DNA of 64,000 nucleotides, from positions 1 to 64,000 of the forward strand of contig JAJEEU010000062.1 of the NCBI GenBank assembly GCA_022820825.1, written 5' to 3'. The notes under the pieces were generated by a model. It did not search any database, was not told the DNA's origin, and saw only the letters and a program-made list of their open reading frames with translations. The translations under genes and the position numbers were made by a program. The stretch comes from Vicinamibacteria bacterium. GTDB taxonomy: Bacteria > Acidobacteriota > Vicinamibacteria > Vicinamibacterales > UBA8438. Below, one piece after another: positions 27,526-36,238 of the stretch (positions are counted from its first letter, which is position 1; each line of letters opens with the position of its first letter).

Positions 27526-30500
27526 TCAGTGCTCAAGCCGCTTCATTACCCGCACCTGGGAGTCCTCACGTTCAGCGTACCGGTCATAGTGCTTGGCGAT
27601 GCTTTCGAGGATATTCGCAACGTAGGGGTAGTCGAACTCCAGCCGTTGCGACCACGTTCGATATTTCTTCGACAACTCGCGTTCCTGTTTGCCGCCCTCG
27701 TCCAGGCCGCGCGAAACCACGCCGCGCCCGTTGTACACGCCGATTTCGAACCCGCTGGCTATGTCCTCGCTTGCAATGGACTCCAGCACCTCGCACACCG
27801 GGCGACAAGGCCAGCCGCCATCTTCTTCGGACGGCGATCTCGACAGCAACTGGCCGATTTTCTCATCACCTATTTCAGCACGGCCATGTTCCCGGCACAA
27901 TCGGCGCGCCTCCCTAACCCACAGACTCAGCGCGCGTGGGTCCACCCTGCCATCGTCATCGGCGCCCGGCATGCGTTTGATTTCGTCGAGCAGTCGATAG
28001 ACAGCATGCCCCAGGGCGGTACGCCGGTCTGGATCATTGACGCGCCACTCGGGTGGATCCTGACCGTTGTCGCTGCGCTTGTAGAGAAGAGCGAGAGCCT
28101 GTGCGAAGAGACTTGGCGACTCGGTGATCTTCCGCTCGATATTGGGAATGCCGTGTTCGTTATGGACAAGCGCGTCGATGAACGCAAACTCCAGTTGCGC
28201 CATCTCGTCCGTCGTGACGCCAAGCCGCTTGTCGAGTGAATCCAGCGCCTCCGAAAGGCTCCAGGACTCGATCTCGTACTTCGCGGCGGCGGGCTCGGTG
28301 TTGACGTGGATGAGGGCTGCCAGGAGGCTCTTGAGCCGTGCGGTTTCGACCTGGTCCAAATTGAATTGCACCGCCGCGAAGGCTGCCCGAGGGCGCTCGG
28401 CTTTCAACAGGCGATCGATAATCTCGTTCGTCTCGGACTCGGTAGGTCCCACCACCAGGGGAAAGACGGTGCACCAGTATTGGTCCCGTACAGTTCCATC
28501 CTGCCGGTCGAGCAGGTTCCAAGTCGCATTGCGGAACGGAGCACATCTGAAAAGGCGAACTATCTGATCGACGCCGCCGGTTTCCGCTAACGTCGAAAGG
28601 ACCGTGGACGTTACGCCTTCATCAAAACGCCAGAGAAATCCCCGCATGAATTCATCGAGCTTCTCTTCAGGTTCGGTGCCGGTAGACAGACATGTCCGCA
28701 GCGCTTCGGCCGCCGCGTGCGGATCGGCTGCGCAGCGGGCGGCGTACTCGCCGACGGTCCGGGCATCGCAGTCCGCCAAGAGCGCGAGAGCACCGTCAAG
28801 GCCCCGCGCTGACCAGATCTCCGCCATCGCCTCCATACGAAGTTCGTGGACCTGCTCTTCTCGCTTCTTCCAATCCGGACGCTCCTCGTCGAGTTCGTCA
28901 ACCGACACCTCCCACATTGCACCGGGCACGAAAAGCCATGCATGGCGCTGGACCTGATCGCTCGGAGCGAGCGTGTCACAGATTTGGCGCGCCCGGTCGT
29001 GCTGATCGGCGTCCAGACCACTGAGACGTCCGGGCCGTCCGAGTACCGTCCGACGGAGCCGTGTGCGCAATGCCGTTTTGGCTTTTTCATCGGACTCCCG
29101 CCGTGACCAAGCGTCGATAATGTCCCATACTCGGGATTGAACCTCACCCTCCATATTGCCGATGCGCTCGACCAGATCGCCCAGTGTCTCCACGTCATGC
29201 CTATGCACCGGCCAAGACAGCGCGAGATCGAGTGCCTTGCGGAAGAACTCGTACCGTTCCCGGCCGCTAACTCCGCGCCCTGCTCCCGCAGCGTCGTTCC
29301 GCCAACGTGGTCGGTCGCTGAAGTGGCCGAGCTGCTGACGACCTTCAAACTGCTGGACGCAAATTGGCCAGCCGATGTCGGGAAAGTGATCACACAGGGA
29401 CTCGAGTGCCTTGATTCGAGCGTCCAGCGGTGCGGCCGTTTGTGGCAGCCAGAATCGGAATATGGCGGAAAGACTATTGATGGGTTTGTTGACCCAGTTG
29501 TCGTCGATCTTCGTTTGGGATAGCCTCGCGAGAATGTTCACCACGCGCATCAGGTTCCGCGGATTCCAAGCCAAGCGTTCCAGTGCCCACAGGATCCCGG
29601 TGCGCCAGGGACGTTCGGATACGCCGGCGCCTACCGGCTTCAGCAGCGCCAGCAGGGCCGGTTTGGGCTGCCTTAGATCCTCTTTGAGCAACCTCAGGAA
29701 CTCGTCGGGTGCAGCCTCGGCGTAAGCCGGCAGGTCACGGTCGTGGGATCGCAGCGTCTCGCTCGTGAAGGGCTCGAGGAGGCCCTTGATGAGCTCCGCG
29801 ACGCGCGACGCGACGTCGATGCCAAGTCGGTTTCCGAACAGGGCGTTCCCGTGAACCGACAGCATGACCAGGGTTTCGCAGACGCCTGTCCGCAATACGT
29901 TGGAATGCTCCCGGACCTTGCCGTAGAAACCCGCTGCCCATTGTTGATCCTCCGGGAGTTCCAGCGCCGGATCGGACTCGGACAGAACGCACTTGGCAAC
30001 GTGCAGGAAATGGGAAATGTCTTTTGCCGTCATCCACCGGCGGATGGCAAACAGAGCATCGATCTTGGAAACGACCCCGCGGTATTCGTCCACACACCAG
30101 AGCGGGCAGTCTTCGCACTGAAGCAGGCCGGCGATGCTCTCCTCGACCTCGTCGTATTCGCACCTCGCGAGCGTCGCGAGAACCTCCCGATCCACCTTCG
30201 ATCCGCTGCGCCACGCGCCGACCAGAGCCATCGGTATCAGGCATCGCGCAACTGCCTCGTCCTCGGCCCAGGACGGCTTTCTGATCGCGTCGATCTCCGA
30301 CAACCGCCGTCGCAGAACGGTCGGTGACCGGCCCGATTCGCTTGCCAGTCGATCGAACCGGTCCTGTTCGATGCCCATGTCAGCGAGCGCCTGCTCGAAT
30401 GCCGCGTGTGCCATGAGCTCGACGGCAATGTCCGGTTCGCGATCGACCGCATTGCGGGGCCGCACGACGATGCAGTGACGTTGCCGGTACAGGGAAGCGA

Positions 30501-31617
30501 CCTCGCGCTCGACCTCTTCGCTATACACGATCGGAATGAACGGAGACGAGGACTCCGCCAGGGTTCTCAGCGTGCTTGCCGACTCGAAGACGACGGCTTG
30601 GTCGTAAGTACCAGCAGGCAGGTCTTCGTGCCGTAGCAGGCACGCGAGAAACGCGACAGCCTCATCCCTGGAATCGGCGGCGACGGTGCGGGGCCGGTCG
30701 CCGGGCTTTTTCTCCAGCCATTTCCTGAGGTCTTTCAGGTGGGCGGCGATGGATGGTGCGAAGATCGCGGCAGTCAGCGGCGGGTCACTGGCCGCTGCCC
30801 ATCGACTCCAGAAGTCGTCAAGTGTCTTGAAGCCCTCCGTGGGAATGCCGAGTTCCCTCGCGAGCCAGATCCGCGGTGCTATGGTGGTCTCCAGCCACTG
30901 CTCCAGATCGCTTGCGTCCAGCGCCTTCACCGCCTTCCAGTCGCCGGCCGCCTCCTTGGCGCGGACCCACCGGACCTTGCCCGGCCAGTTGCGCGGTGTG
31001 ACGAACACGAACGTGCACTCGGCCCGTTCTTTCGGGTCAACCGTCTTCAGACGCGCTTGGTAGTCTTGTTCTGCCTTACGGCCGGGATCCTGTTCGACGC
31101 CGAACTCCCATACCGACTTCCCTTCAGGCACCCACGGCGTCGCCGCATCCGCTTCGACCCGGCCGTCGCAGCCGTGACGCTGCGCGTTGTCGTAGCCGGG
31201 GAAGTCCACATGGCGCAGCTCGCGCCCGGCCGAGTGGACAAGCCGGCGCAGGAGGACGGGCAGAAGTTCGCGGGCGCGGAGATTCCCCGCCGCCCATTCC
31301 TCGATCTGCCGAGCCTTGATAGTGAGAAAATCCGGAACGTAGGCACCGACAGCGACGGCGCGGTCTTCGTCGCGCCGCCGGTCCCGATCGGCCGCCGCCT
31401 GGAGTGCAAGCAGCTTCGTCCGGTCCGCGCCGAACGTCGCCTCCAGCCGCAGAGCCATGTTCTGCGACAGCGCCGCCCGGCCGTTCAGGAGGTTCGACAG
31501 CGCCGGCCTGCCGACGCCCAGCTTCTTGGCAGCTTCCGTCACCGTCATCCCGGCCGGGATGACGTGCTGCCGGATGAAGGTGCCGACTTTCGAGGAGTTG
31601 GACGCTGAGCGCGGCAT
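27526..31617 (-). CDS. Giant HigA-type HTH protein with a possible restriction-endonuclease-like domain
   Basis: A 1363-residue protein I cannot assign to a described system. Residues about 10-65 are a HigA/XRE helix-turn-helix (VTEAAKKLGVGRPALSNLLN). Residues about 135-250 carry RHGCDGRVEADAATPWVPEG, SVWEFGVEQDPGRKAEQDY and CTFVFVTPRNWPG. The order Asp151 ... Glu171 ... Lys181 inside predicted strands is reminiscent of PD-(D/E)xK nucleases. Around 300 there is a degenerate P-loop-like segment (TVAADSRDEAVAFLACLL). The remaining thousand residues look alpha-helical, possibly HEAT-like, with no known motif. A promoter/operator lies directly upstream. GC is lower than in core genes. The nuclease and P-loop readings are inference. 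Confidence 0.7.
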   Translation of the reverse strand: MPRSASNSSKVGTFIRQHVIPAGMTVTEAAKKLGVGRPALSNLLNGRAALSQNMALRLEATFGADRTKLLALQAAADRDRRRDEDRAVAVGAYVPDFLTIKARQIEEWAAGNLRARELLPVLLRRLVHSAGRELRHVDFPGYDNAQRHGCDGRVEADAATPWVPEGKSVWEFGVEQDPGRKAEQDYQARLKTVDPKERAECTFVFVTPRNWPGKVRWVRAKEAAGDWKAVKALDASDLEQWLETTIAPRIWLARELGIPTEGFKTLDDFWSRWAAASDPPLTAAIFAPSIAAHLKDLRKWLEKKPGDRPRTVAADSRDEAVAFLACLLRHEDLPAGTYDQAVVFESASTLRTLAESSSPFIPIVYSEEVEREVASLYRQRHCIVVRPRNAVDREPDIAVELMAHAAFEQALADMGIEQDRFDRLASESGRSPTVLRRRLSEIDAIRKPSWAEDEAVARCLIPMALVGAWRSGSKVDREVLATLARCEYDEVEESIAGLLQCEDCPLWCVDEYRGVVSKIDALFAIRRWMTAKDISHFLHVAKCVLSESDPALELPEDQQWAAGFYGKVREHSNVLRTGVCETLVMLSVHGNALFGNRLGIDVASRVAELIKGLLEPFTSETLRSHDRDLPAYAEAAPDEFLRLLKEDLRQPKPALLALLKPVGAGVSERPWRTGILWALERLAWNPRNLMRVVNILARLSQTKIDDNWVNKPINSLSAIFRFWLPQTAAPLDARIKALESLCDHFPDIGWPICVQQFEGRQQLGHFSDRPRWRNDAAGAGRGVSGRERYEFFRKALDLALSWPVHRHDVETLGDLVERIGNMEGEVQSRVWDIIDAWSRRESDEKAKTALRTRLRRTVLGRPGRLSGLDADQHDRARQICDTLAPSDQVQRHAWLFVPGAMWEVSVDELDEERPDWKKREEQVHELRMEAMAEIWSARGLDGALALLADCDARTVGEYAARCAADPHAAAEALRTCLSTGTEPEEKLDEFMRGFLWRFDEGVTSTVLSTLAETGGVDQIVRLFRCAPFRNATWNLLDRQDGTVRDQYWCTVFPLVVGPTESETNEIIDRLLKAERPRAAFAAVQFNLDQVETARLKSLLAALIHVNTEPAAAKYEIESWSLSEALDSLDKRLGVTTDEMAQLEFAFIDALVHNEHGIPNIERKITESPSLFAQALALLYKRSDNGQDPPEWRVNDPDRRTALGHAVYRLLDEIKRMPGADDDGRVDPRALSLWVREARRLCREHGRAEIGDEKIGQLLSRSPSEEDGGWPCRPVCEVLESIASEDIASGFEIGVYNGRGVVSRGLDEGGKQERELSKKYRTWSQRLEFDYPYVANILESIAKHYDRYAEREDSQVRVMKRLEH

Positions 31618-31621
31618 GAAC

Positions 31622-31652
31622 GACTAGTGTAGCGTGTCGCGCTACACTAGTC
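31622..31652. promoter_or_regulatory. Perfect 13-bp inverted repeat, probable autoregulatory operator
   Basis: GACTAGTGTAGCG at 31622-31634, spacer TGTCG, and the exact complement CGCTACACTAGTC at 31640-31652. It ends five bases before the start codon of the large HTH gene and overlaps its promoter, as expected of an operator for a homodimeric HigA-type repressor. Confidence 0.72.
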
Positions 31653-31654
31653 AA
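31626..31654 (-). promoter_or_regulatory. Sigma-70-like promoter giving a leaderless HTH mRNA
   Basis: On the minus strand TTGACT (31654-31649), a spacer of exactly 17 bases, then TACACT (31631-31626). Only eight bases lie between the -10 hexamer and the ATG at 31617, so transcription would begin at or within a base or two of the start codon. No ribosome-binding site is present, consistent with a leaderless message. Confidence 0.65.
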
Positions 31655-31843
31655 CGACACCGTAACTCACGTTGCATGCACCGCACGCTCAAGCGCCGCT
31701 CTCGACAACCGGCATCCGCTCGGACCGAAGTTGGACCTCCTTCAGCGTGCCCCTCCGGCGCGGGCAGCGGCGCAGCTCTGGCCACGGAACGGGAAGTTGA
31801 CACAATTCCGGGATGCGCCACGGGAAACGCGATCGCTCATCAC

Positions 31844-34800
31844 TTATGCTCCACGGCGATCCAAGTCTCCCCAATGGACGTTCGAAAGTGCCGATTCAAT
31901 AGAGTTCTCCGGGTTACCAGTAGCCGTGGCGCCATCGTCTGCCTCGGCGTGGACGTGATAGCGCAGATTCGCCGGTGAGTTGATGCCGGCATCGAGAATC
32001 GTTACCGTCACGTTCTGCATAGATCCGTCCTTGCGCGTCCGGCAGCACGAAAAATCAGTTTTCTGATATACCTCCGGGCGTCCAGGCACGACCTCACGCA
32101 ACTTCGTTATGGCTTCTTGCACGTCATATTTGTCCAAATTCTCCTCCTGTCCTTCTGTTCGGGGCCGCCGGGCGCGGCGCTTCGCCAGATCCTGCCTGAT
32201 GTCCTCCGCGACCTCCTCGACCTCGCGCGCCACGCGGGGCTCAAAACCGAGTTCCCGTTCCAACGCCGTCGTCAACGGCAGCAGGAGAGTTGCCGACGGA
32301 GATACCTTGATGAGTTCAAGCATACGCGCCGGCCCGAGCACATCGCTGAACATGGCAAGGGCGTCGAGGTGTTCCCTCCGGAGAGCGCCCAGCTCCGGGA
32401 GGATCGCGAGTATCGCCTCGATGTCCTGCTCGGTCTCCTGCATATCGCCCTTTGCGAAGTATGCCTTCGCACGGATCAGGTGACACAACCATCGGTTTTC
32501 GGCAGAGCCTGCGCCGAACTGATCGAACGCCTGATCAACTGCGTTGACCGTTGCATCGTATTGCTGGCGACCCAGCTCGACCTCCGCCCTCGTGAGAAGT
32601 GCGCGCGCTTTTAGCACCCGCAGTTCCGGGGATTCCTTCCCATCGCAACGACGCACCACCTCCTCACAGACGGCCAGCGCTTCCTCCGGCCGATTCAACG
32701 CGCCAAGTGCGACACCCTTGTTGGTGAGAGCCCTCGCGACCGACTCGGCCAGAACTGGCGATTCACTTTCTCCAAAGCGATGCACCACCTCGTCATTGAC
32801 GGCCAGTGCCTCTTCCAGCCTGTTCAATCTACCAAGTGCAACGCCTTTGCCTACGAGAGCCTTCGCGACGCGCTCACGCAAAATCGGCATCTCGCTCGCC
32901 TCGAAGCGCTGCACAACTTCTTCACATGCGGCCAGTGCGTTCTCGAGACGTTCCAGCTTACCTAGCGCGACCGCCTTGTTGACGAGGGCATCTGCAACCA
33001 GAATGCGGAGAACGTCCGGCTCGCTCTCCCCAAAGCGACGCACCACTTCGTCCCACGCGGCCACCGCCTCTTCCAGCCGATTCAACTTCGCGAGCGTAGT
33101 CCCTCTGTAGACGAGGATGTGCGCAACTAGCGCCAGACCTGCTAGCGTTTCGGTCATCCCGAAACGTCGCCACGCCTCGTCGTAGACGGCCAGTGCCTCC
33201 TCCGGCCGATCCAGCTCATCAAGCGCGACGCCCTTGTTGATGAGCGCTTTCGCGACCGATTCCCGCAGGTCCGGTGCGTCGCTCCCCCCGAAGCGACGCA
33301 CCACCTCATCGCAAACGGCCAGCGCGTCTTTCGGCCGACCGAGATTGCCGAGCGCACTCGTTTTGTAGACGAGGGCCTTCGCCACGGGCTCAAGAACGAC
33401 CGGCGATTGGCTAAACCCAAAGCGGCGGACTACCTCGTCATATGCGTCCAGCGCCGCCTCAATTTCATTCGCTTCACGAAGCAGGACGCCCTTGTTGACG
33501 AGAGCCTTCGCGACCCATTCCTGCACGGCGGGGTCTTCACTAGTGCCAAAACGACGCACCACCTCGCCGCAGGCCACCAAGGTATCGTCGGTCCCGCGGG
33601 ACATGCGCAGCGTAGCGGTCGTCTCGAAGAGCTCTCTCGCCGCCTGTTCTGGCGATATGTCTGTCCTCCCATAGGACTGCTCATCCCGATGACTATCCGG
33701 CCGGTCGGGATTTTCCGCCACCGCCGGCAACTCCATCAACTGCGTGAACGCAGCCTGGTACAACAACTGCGCCTCTGCGTCCAGACCATCCATTTCCTGG
33801 ACCATGCGGGCGCCTATCTCCCTCAACTCGGACGGCGAGTAGTACGACTCCATGAAACGAATAAGGGCTGCGACCAGATGGTCCGGGCGGCGGCGGCGCA
33901 GCAGGTAGTAGATGTTGTAAAGGCGCGCGGTCAAGTAGTACTGCTTGCGTCGGGCACTACCACCCGCCACCTGGACCGCCCCGCGCTCTCCGAGGCGCGC
34001 GAGTTGCGCGCTGCACGTGCTGGTGTCCAGCCGGGCCTGCTCGGCTGTCTCCCGCGTGGTCGCCGGCTTCCACAGCGTAGCGAGCGCAAGGTAGACGCGC
34101 CGCTCCTGCGCCGGCAGCGATTCGATGTGGCTCTTGAAGTCCCCCGTGTGATCATCGACCAGATCGAGGAGATCCGCCATGAGCTCGCGGAACGACAGCC
34201 CTGCGCCGAAGCGGGCAACGATCGAGATCAACCGCGAATTCCCGCCGGTGAGGATCTCCAGCGAACGAACCGTGCCGGGCGCAGGAGAACGGCCGACTAC
34301 CGATTCCCAGAGAACGGCGCATTGACTTGTGTCGAGCGGGCGCAACGTGTGGACACCGAATAAGTCGTACAGGGCGTGGTCCGGGTGATCGATCTCGTCG
34401 AACCGGCTGGTCGCGCTTGCGAACATGATGACCCGCGGCTCGGTCTGGAGGACTTTCCGCAACCGCCAACCCGCGTCCGGATCGGTCATGTCCCGGAACA
34501 ACGCGTTCAGGTTCTCGACCACCAACAGCAGCCGCTTGTCGCGCCGGTCGGCAAAATCCAGCACCGCGGCAAGGCAACGGTCGGCCAACGTTTGATCGTC
34601 ACGAATGGCGCGCAATTCGGTGACAGTGCGGTTCAAGTCGGGGTCGTCCTCGGGGCACGACGCCTGCGCCGTCAGGTGCGTCAGACATTCGAGCCAGAAC
34701 TCTCCCGCCGTGGCGACCTCGTAGCTCTCCTCGGCGAAGATGACCGGGAAGCAGCGCGCCGCCAGCGCAGCGTCCCGGCGCACCTCGGCCGCGACGCGCA

Positions 34801-34987
34801 GCAGCAGGCTGGTCTTACCGCTGCCCTGCGGGCCGATCACGATCTGGTGCGGGTTTGAGGATCCGGTGCATGTGCGCAGGATCTCGACGAGCAGATCGAA
34901 CTCCGCCCGTCGGACGCAGAAGGACGCGACCAGCTCGTCGTCCGTGAGGAAACCGGGGTTGTACTTGCGGGCGCTCACCGCCATCAC
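31844..34987 (-). CDS. P-loop ATPase with winged helix and TPR-like repeat array
   Basis: A 1047-residue STAND-like protein. Walker A is IGPQGSGKTSLLLR (residues about 51-64) and Walker B is RLLLVVENLNALF (152-164). A winged-helix-like segment follows (LARLGERGAVQVAGG), then eight tandem 43-residue helical repeats at about 465-800 of the type AVCDEVVRRFGGSDAP plus VAKALINKGVALDELDRPEEAL, and a C-terminal region with CCRTRKDGSMQNVTVTIL. Repeat arrays behind a P-loop switch are typical of proteins that sense a ligand and trigger immunity or regulation, but no effector domain is recognisable. The start is GTG 34987 or ATG 34984; it overlaps the stop of the small frame upstream. No experimental role is implied. 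Confidence 0.75.
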   Translation of the reverse strand: MMAVSARKYNPGFLTDDELVASFCVRRAEFDLLVEILRTCTGSSNPHQIVIGPQGSGKTSLLLRVAAEVRRDAALAARCFPVIFAEESYEVATAGEFWLECLTHLTAQASCPEDDPDLNRTVTELRAIRDDQTLADRCLAAVLDFADRRDKRLLLVVENLNALFRDMTDPDAGWRLRKVLQTEPRVIMFASATSRFDEIDHPDHALYDLFGVHTLRPLDTSQCAVLWESVVGRSPAPGTVRSLEILTGGNSRLISIVARFGAGLSFRELMADLLDLVDDHTGDFKSHIESLPAQERRVYLALATLWKPATTRETAEQARLDTSTCSAQLARLGERGAVQVAGGSARRKQYYLTARLYNIYYLLRRRRPDHLVAALIRFMESYYSPSELREIGARMVQEMDGLDAEAQLLYQAAFTQLMELPAVAENPDRPDSHRDEQSYGRTDISPEQAARELFETTATLRMSRGTDDTLVACGEVVRRFGTSEDPAVQEWVAKALVNKGVLLREANEIEAALDAYDEVVRRFGFSQSPVVLEPVAKALVYKTSALGNLGRPKDALAVCDEVVRRFGGSDAPDLRESVAKALINKGVALDELDRPEEALAVYDEAWRRFGMTETLAGLALVAHILVYRGTTLAKLNRLEEAVAAWDEVVRRFGESEPDVLRILVADALVNKAVALGKLERLENALAACEEVVQRFEASEMPILRERVAKALVGKGVALGRLNRLEEALAVNDEVVHRFGESESPVLAESVARALTNKGVALGALNRPEEALAVCEEVVRRCDGKESPELRVLKARALLTRAEVELGRQQYDATVNAVDQAFDQFGAGSAENRWLCHLIRAKAYFAKGDMQETEQDIEAILAILPELGALRREHLDALAMFSDVLGPARMLELIKVSPSATLLLPLTTALERELGFEPRVAREVEEVAEDIRQDLAKRRARRPRTEGQEENLDKYDVQEAITKLREVVPGRPEVYQKTDFSCCRTRKDGSMQNVTVTILDAGINSPANLRYHVHAEADDGATATGNPENSIESALSNVHWGDLDRRGA
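32607..33588 (-). repeat. Eight 129-bp tandem repeats inside the TPR ATPase gene
   Basis: Eight in-frame units of 129 bases, each coding 43 residues with the pattern DEVVRRFG.SE.P.L, VAKAL.NKGVAL and L.R.EEAL. Units are diverged but keep the same length, so the array grew by duplication and may still change copy number. Confidence 0.8.
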
Positions 34988-35130
34988 TCGGTGCGGGACT
35001 CGGTGCTTTCGGGCTGTTGAACGGTTCCAGGCAGAACGACCTTGACATCGTTGTTGTCGCCTGACACGTTGATCTGAACGCCGGATAACGGTGCACGCCC
35101 TTGGGGACGCAGCTTACGCAGCAGCGCCAT
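34984..35130 (-). CDS. Short hypothetical frame (48 aa) before the TPR ATPase
   Basis: ATG 35130 to TGA 34984, overlapping the start of the TPR ATPase gene (TGATG). It encodes a basic N-terminus (MALLRKLRPQGRAPL) followed by GVQINVSGDNNDVKVVLPG. The motif of alternating Gly, Asn, Asp and Val is of the kind found at the ends of NTPase-associated proteins. It may be a real small partner or the remnant of a longer gene. I assign no function. Confidence 0.4.
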   Translation of the reverse strand: MALLRKLRPQGRAPLSGVQINVSGDNNDVKVVLPGTVQQPESTESRTE

Positions 35131-35166
35131 GAACCCTTGTCCCCAGCCTTCCAGCACTATCCTTCG

Positions 35167-35213
35167 TCCTTTCCCAACAGATTTACTGCCAGCAACATTG
35201 CCGGCTATGCCCG
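35167..35213. repeat. Imperfect direct repeat, copy B
   Basis: The plus strand TTTCCCAACAGATTTACTGC and following bases through CCCGCTG align with 35631-35680 at roughly three identities in four, with two small gaps. It lies just past the point where ATPase homology stops, suggesting that the repeat pair took part in the rearrangement. Confidence 0.5.
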
Positions 35214-35653
35214 CTGAGCTGCCGCCAGTTTCCGGCGTCGATTCCGGCCCGCAGCTTGACGCGCACCTCGCCGACGGCCAGCGTCTCGACCCGATCGCCG
35301 GCGTCGCGCAGGACGTTGGCGAATCCCGACTTGATCCGGCGCCACACACCTTCGACGCGCTGCGACTGAACGCCGATCTCCACAACGGCATCCGCCGCGC
35401 TGCCGGCAGCTTCCAGGTCGACGAAGACCGTCTCGAAGCGCTCCTCGTCCGCCAAGCGGCGCAGCAGCTCCCGCACTAGGCGGGTCTTGCCGATCCGCCG
35501 CTGCGCCTTCAGCAACGTGTGGGTTCCGTTCCCTGTTCGCTCGGCGAGCAGACCGAGCTCGGTCTCCCGGTCGAAGAAGCGATCCCCATTCACCCAGTTC
35601 GATCCCGCCTTCGTCAATCCCGCCACACATTTTCCCAACGATTTCGTTGCCAA
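35183..35653 (-). pseudogene. Truncated COG1672-type ATPase
   Basis: The frame encodes NGDRFFDRETELGLLAERTG, then LLKAQRRIGKTRLVRELLRR (Walker A-like RRIGKT), [18 protein letters not shown] and VKLRAGIDAGNWRQ. This is the N-terminal third of the archaeal-type ATPase family, whose members are usually near 480 residues. After NWRQ homology ends and the frame closes eleven residues later, before Walker B. The start may be TTG 35653 or GTG 35593. The fragment is bracketed by imperfect direct repeats (35167-35213 and 35631-35680). It is probably non-functional. Confidence 0.65.
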
Positions 35654-35680
35654 CTATATTGCTGGTAAACATTCTCGCTG
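35631..35680. repeat. Imperfect direct repeat, copy A
   Basis: The plus strand TTTCCCAACGATTTCGTTGC and following bases through TCTCGCTG. It lies just upstream of the truncated ATPase frame. On the minus strand one frame reads MFTSNIVGNEIVGKM, similar in pattern to NVAGSKSVGKG encoded by copy B. Confidence 0.5.
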
Positions 35681-35785
35681 TCAAGGGCAGAATCGCACCC
35701 GTCGATTGCATCATTTTGAGTCGCTGCAGACATCAATAGGATGCTATGCTGACGTGGCTGAGGTGATGGTCAGGGGAGAACACTG

Positions 35786-36238
35786 GTGACGCAAGAAACC
35801 GTCGCGCGTGAAGCTACCGGGCAACCCGCGGGAGGCCTGCGGGGCATCGACGTGCCGCCCGCCGCCTTGGCCGATCGTTCCGCCTTTGTCGAAGCGGTCC
35901 GAGCCGGGTTACCCGGTGAGGTCGTGAAGCAGACCGTCGATGTCGTCGGCTATCGGGACCTCGTCGTACGGCTGGTCGGCACGACATCCGCCAACCTGCA
36001 CCGGGTCTATCGCCGCAAGGCGCTCGCCCAGGCGCAGTCGGAGGCACTTCTCGATACGCTGCGGGTCTTCAGCCGCGCCGAGCAGGCGTTCGCGGGTCTA
36101 GTTAGGGCGCACGAGTGGCTGGGAACTGCGCTTCCCGCGCTGGGGGGAGAACGGCCGATAGACCTCTGCGATACGTTTGAAGGGCGGCGCCAGGTACGAG
36201 ACACCCTCCGCCGGATTGAACACGGCGAGTTTCCCTGA
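35786..36238 (+). CDS. MbcA/ParS/Xre-type antitoxin
   Basis: A 150-residue antitoxin. An N-terminal HTH-like region (GYRDLVVRLVGTTSANLHRV) is followed by the DUF2384 toxin-binding domain: SEALLDTLRVFSRAEQAF, AHEWLGTALPALGGERPIDL and CDTFEGRRQVRDTLRRIEHG. This is the partner of RES-domain toxins, encoded immediately downstream with a TGATG overlap. Such antitoxins usually repress their own promoter. The start is GTG at 35786. It is on the plus strand, opposite to the surrounding island genes. Confidence 0.92.
   Translation: MTQETVAREATGQPAGGLRGIDVPPAALADRSAFVEAVRAGLPGEVVKQTVDVVGYRDLVVRLVGTTSANLHRVYRRKALAQAQSEALLDTLRVFSRAEQAFAGLVRAHEWLGTALPALGGERPIDLCDTFEGRRQVRDTLRRIEHGEFP

Noticed and set aside
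32607-33588. Tandem repeats considered as a CRISPR or satellite array
   Set aside because: The 129-bp units are in frame, diverged and code for helical repeats within a larger protein. There is no repeat-spacer structure.
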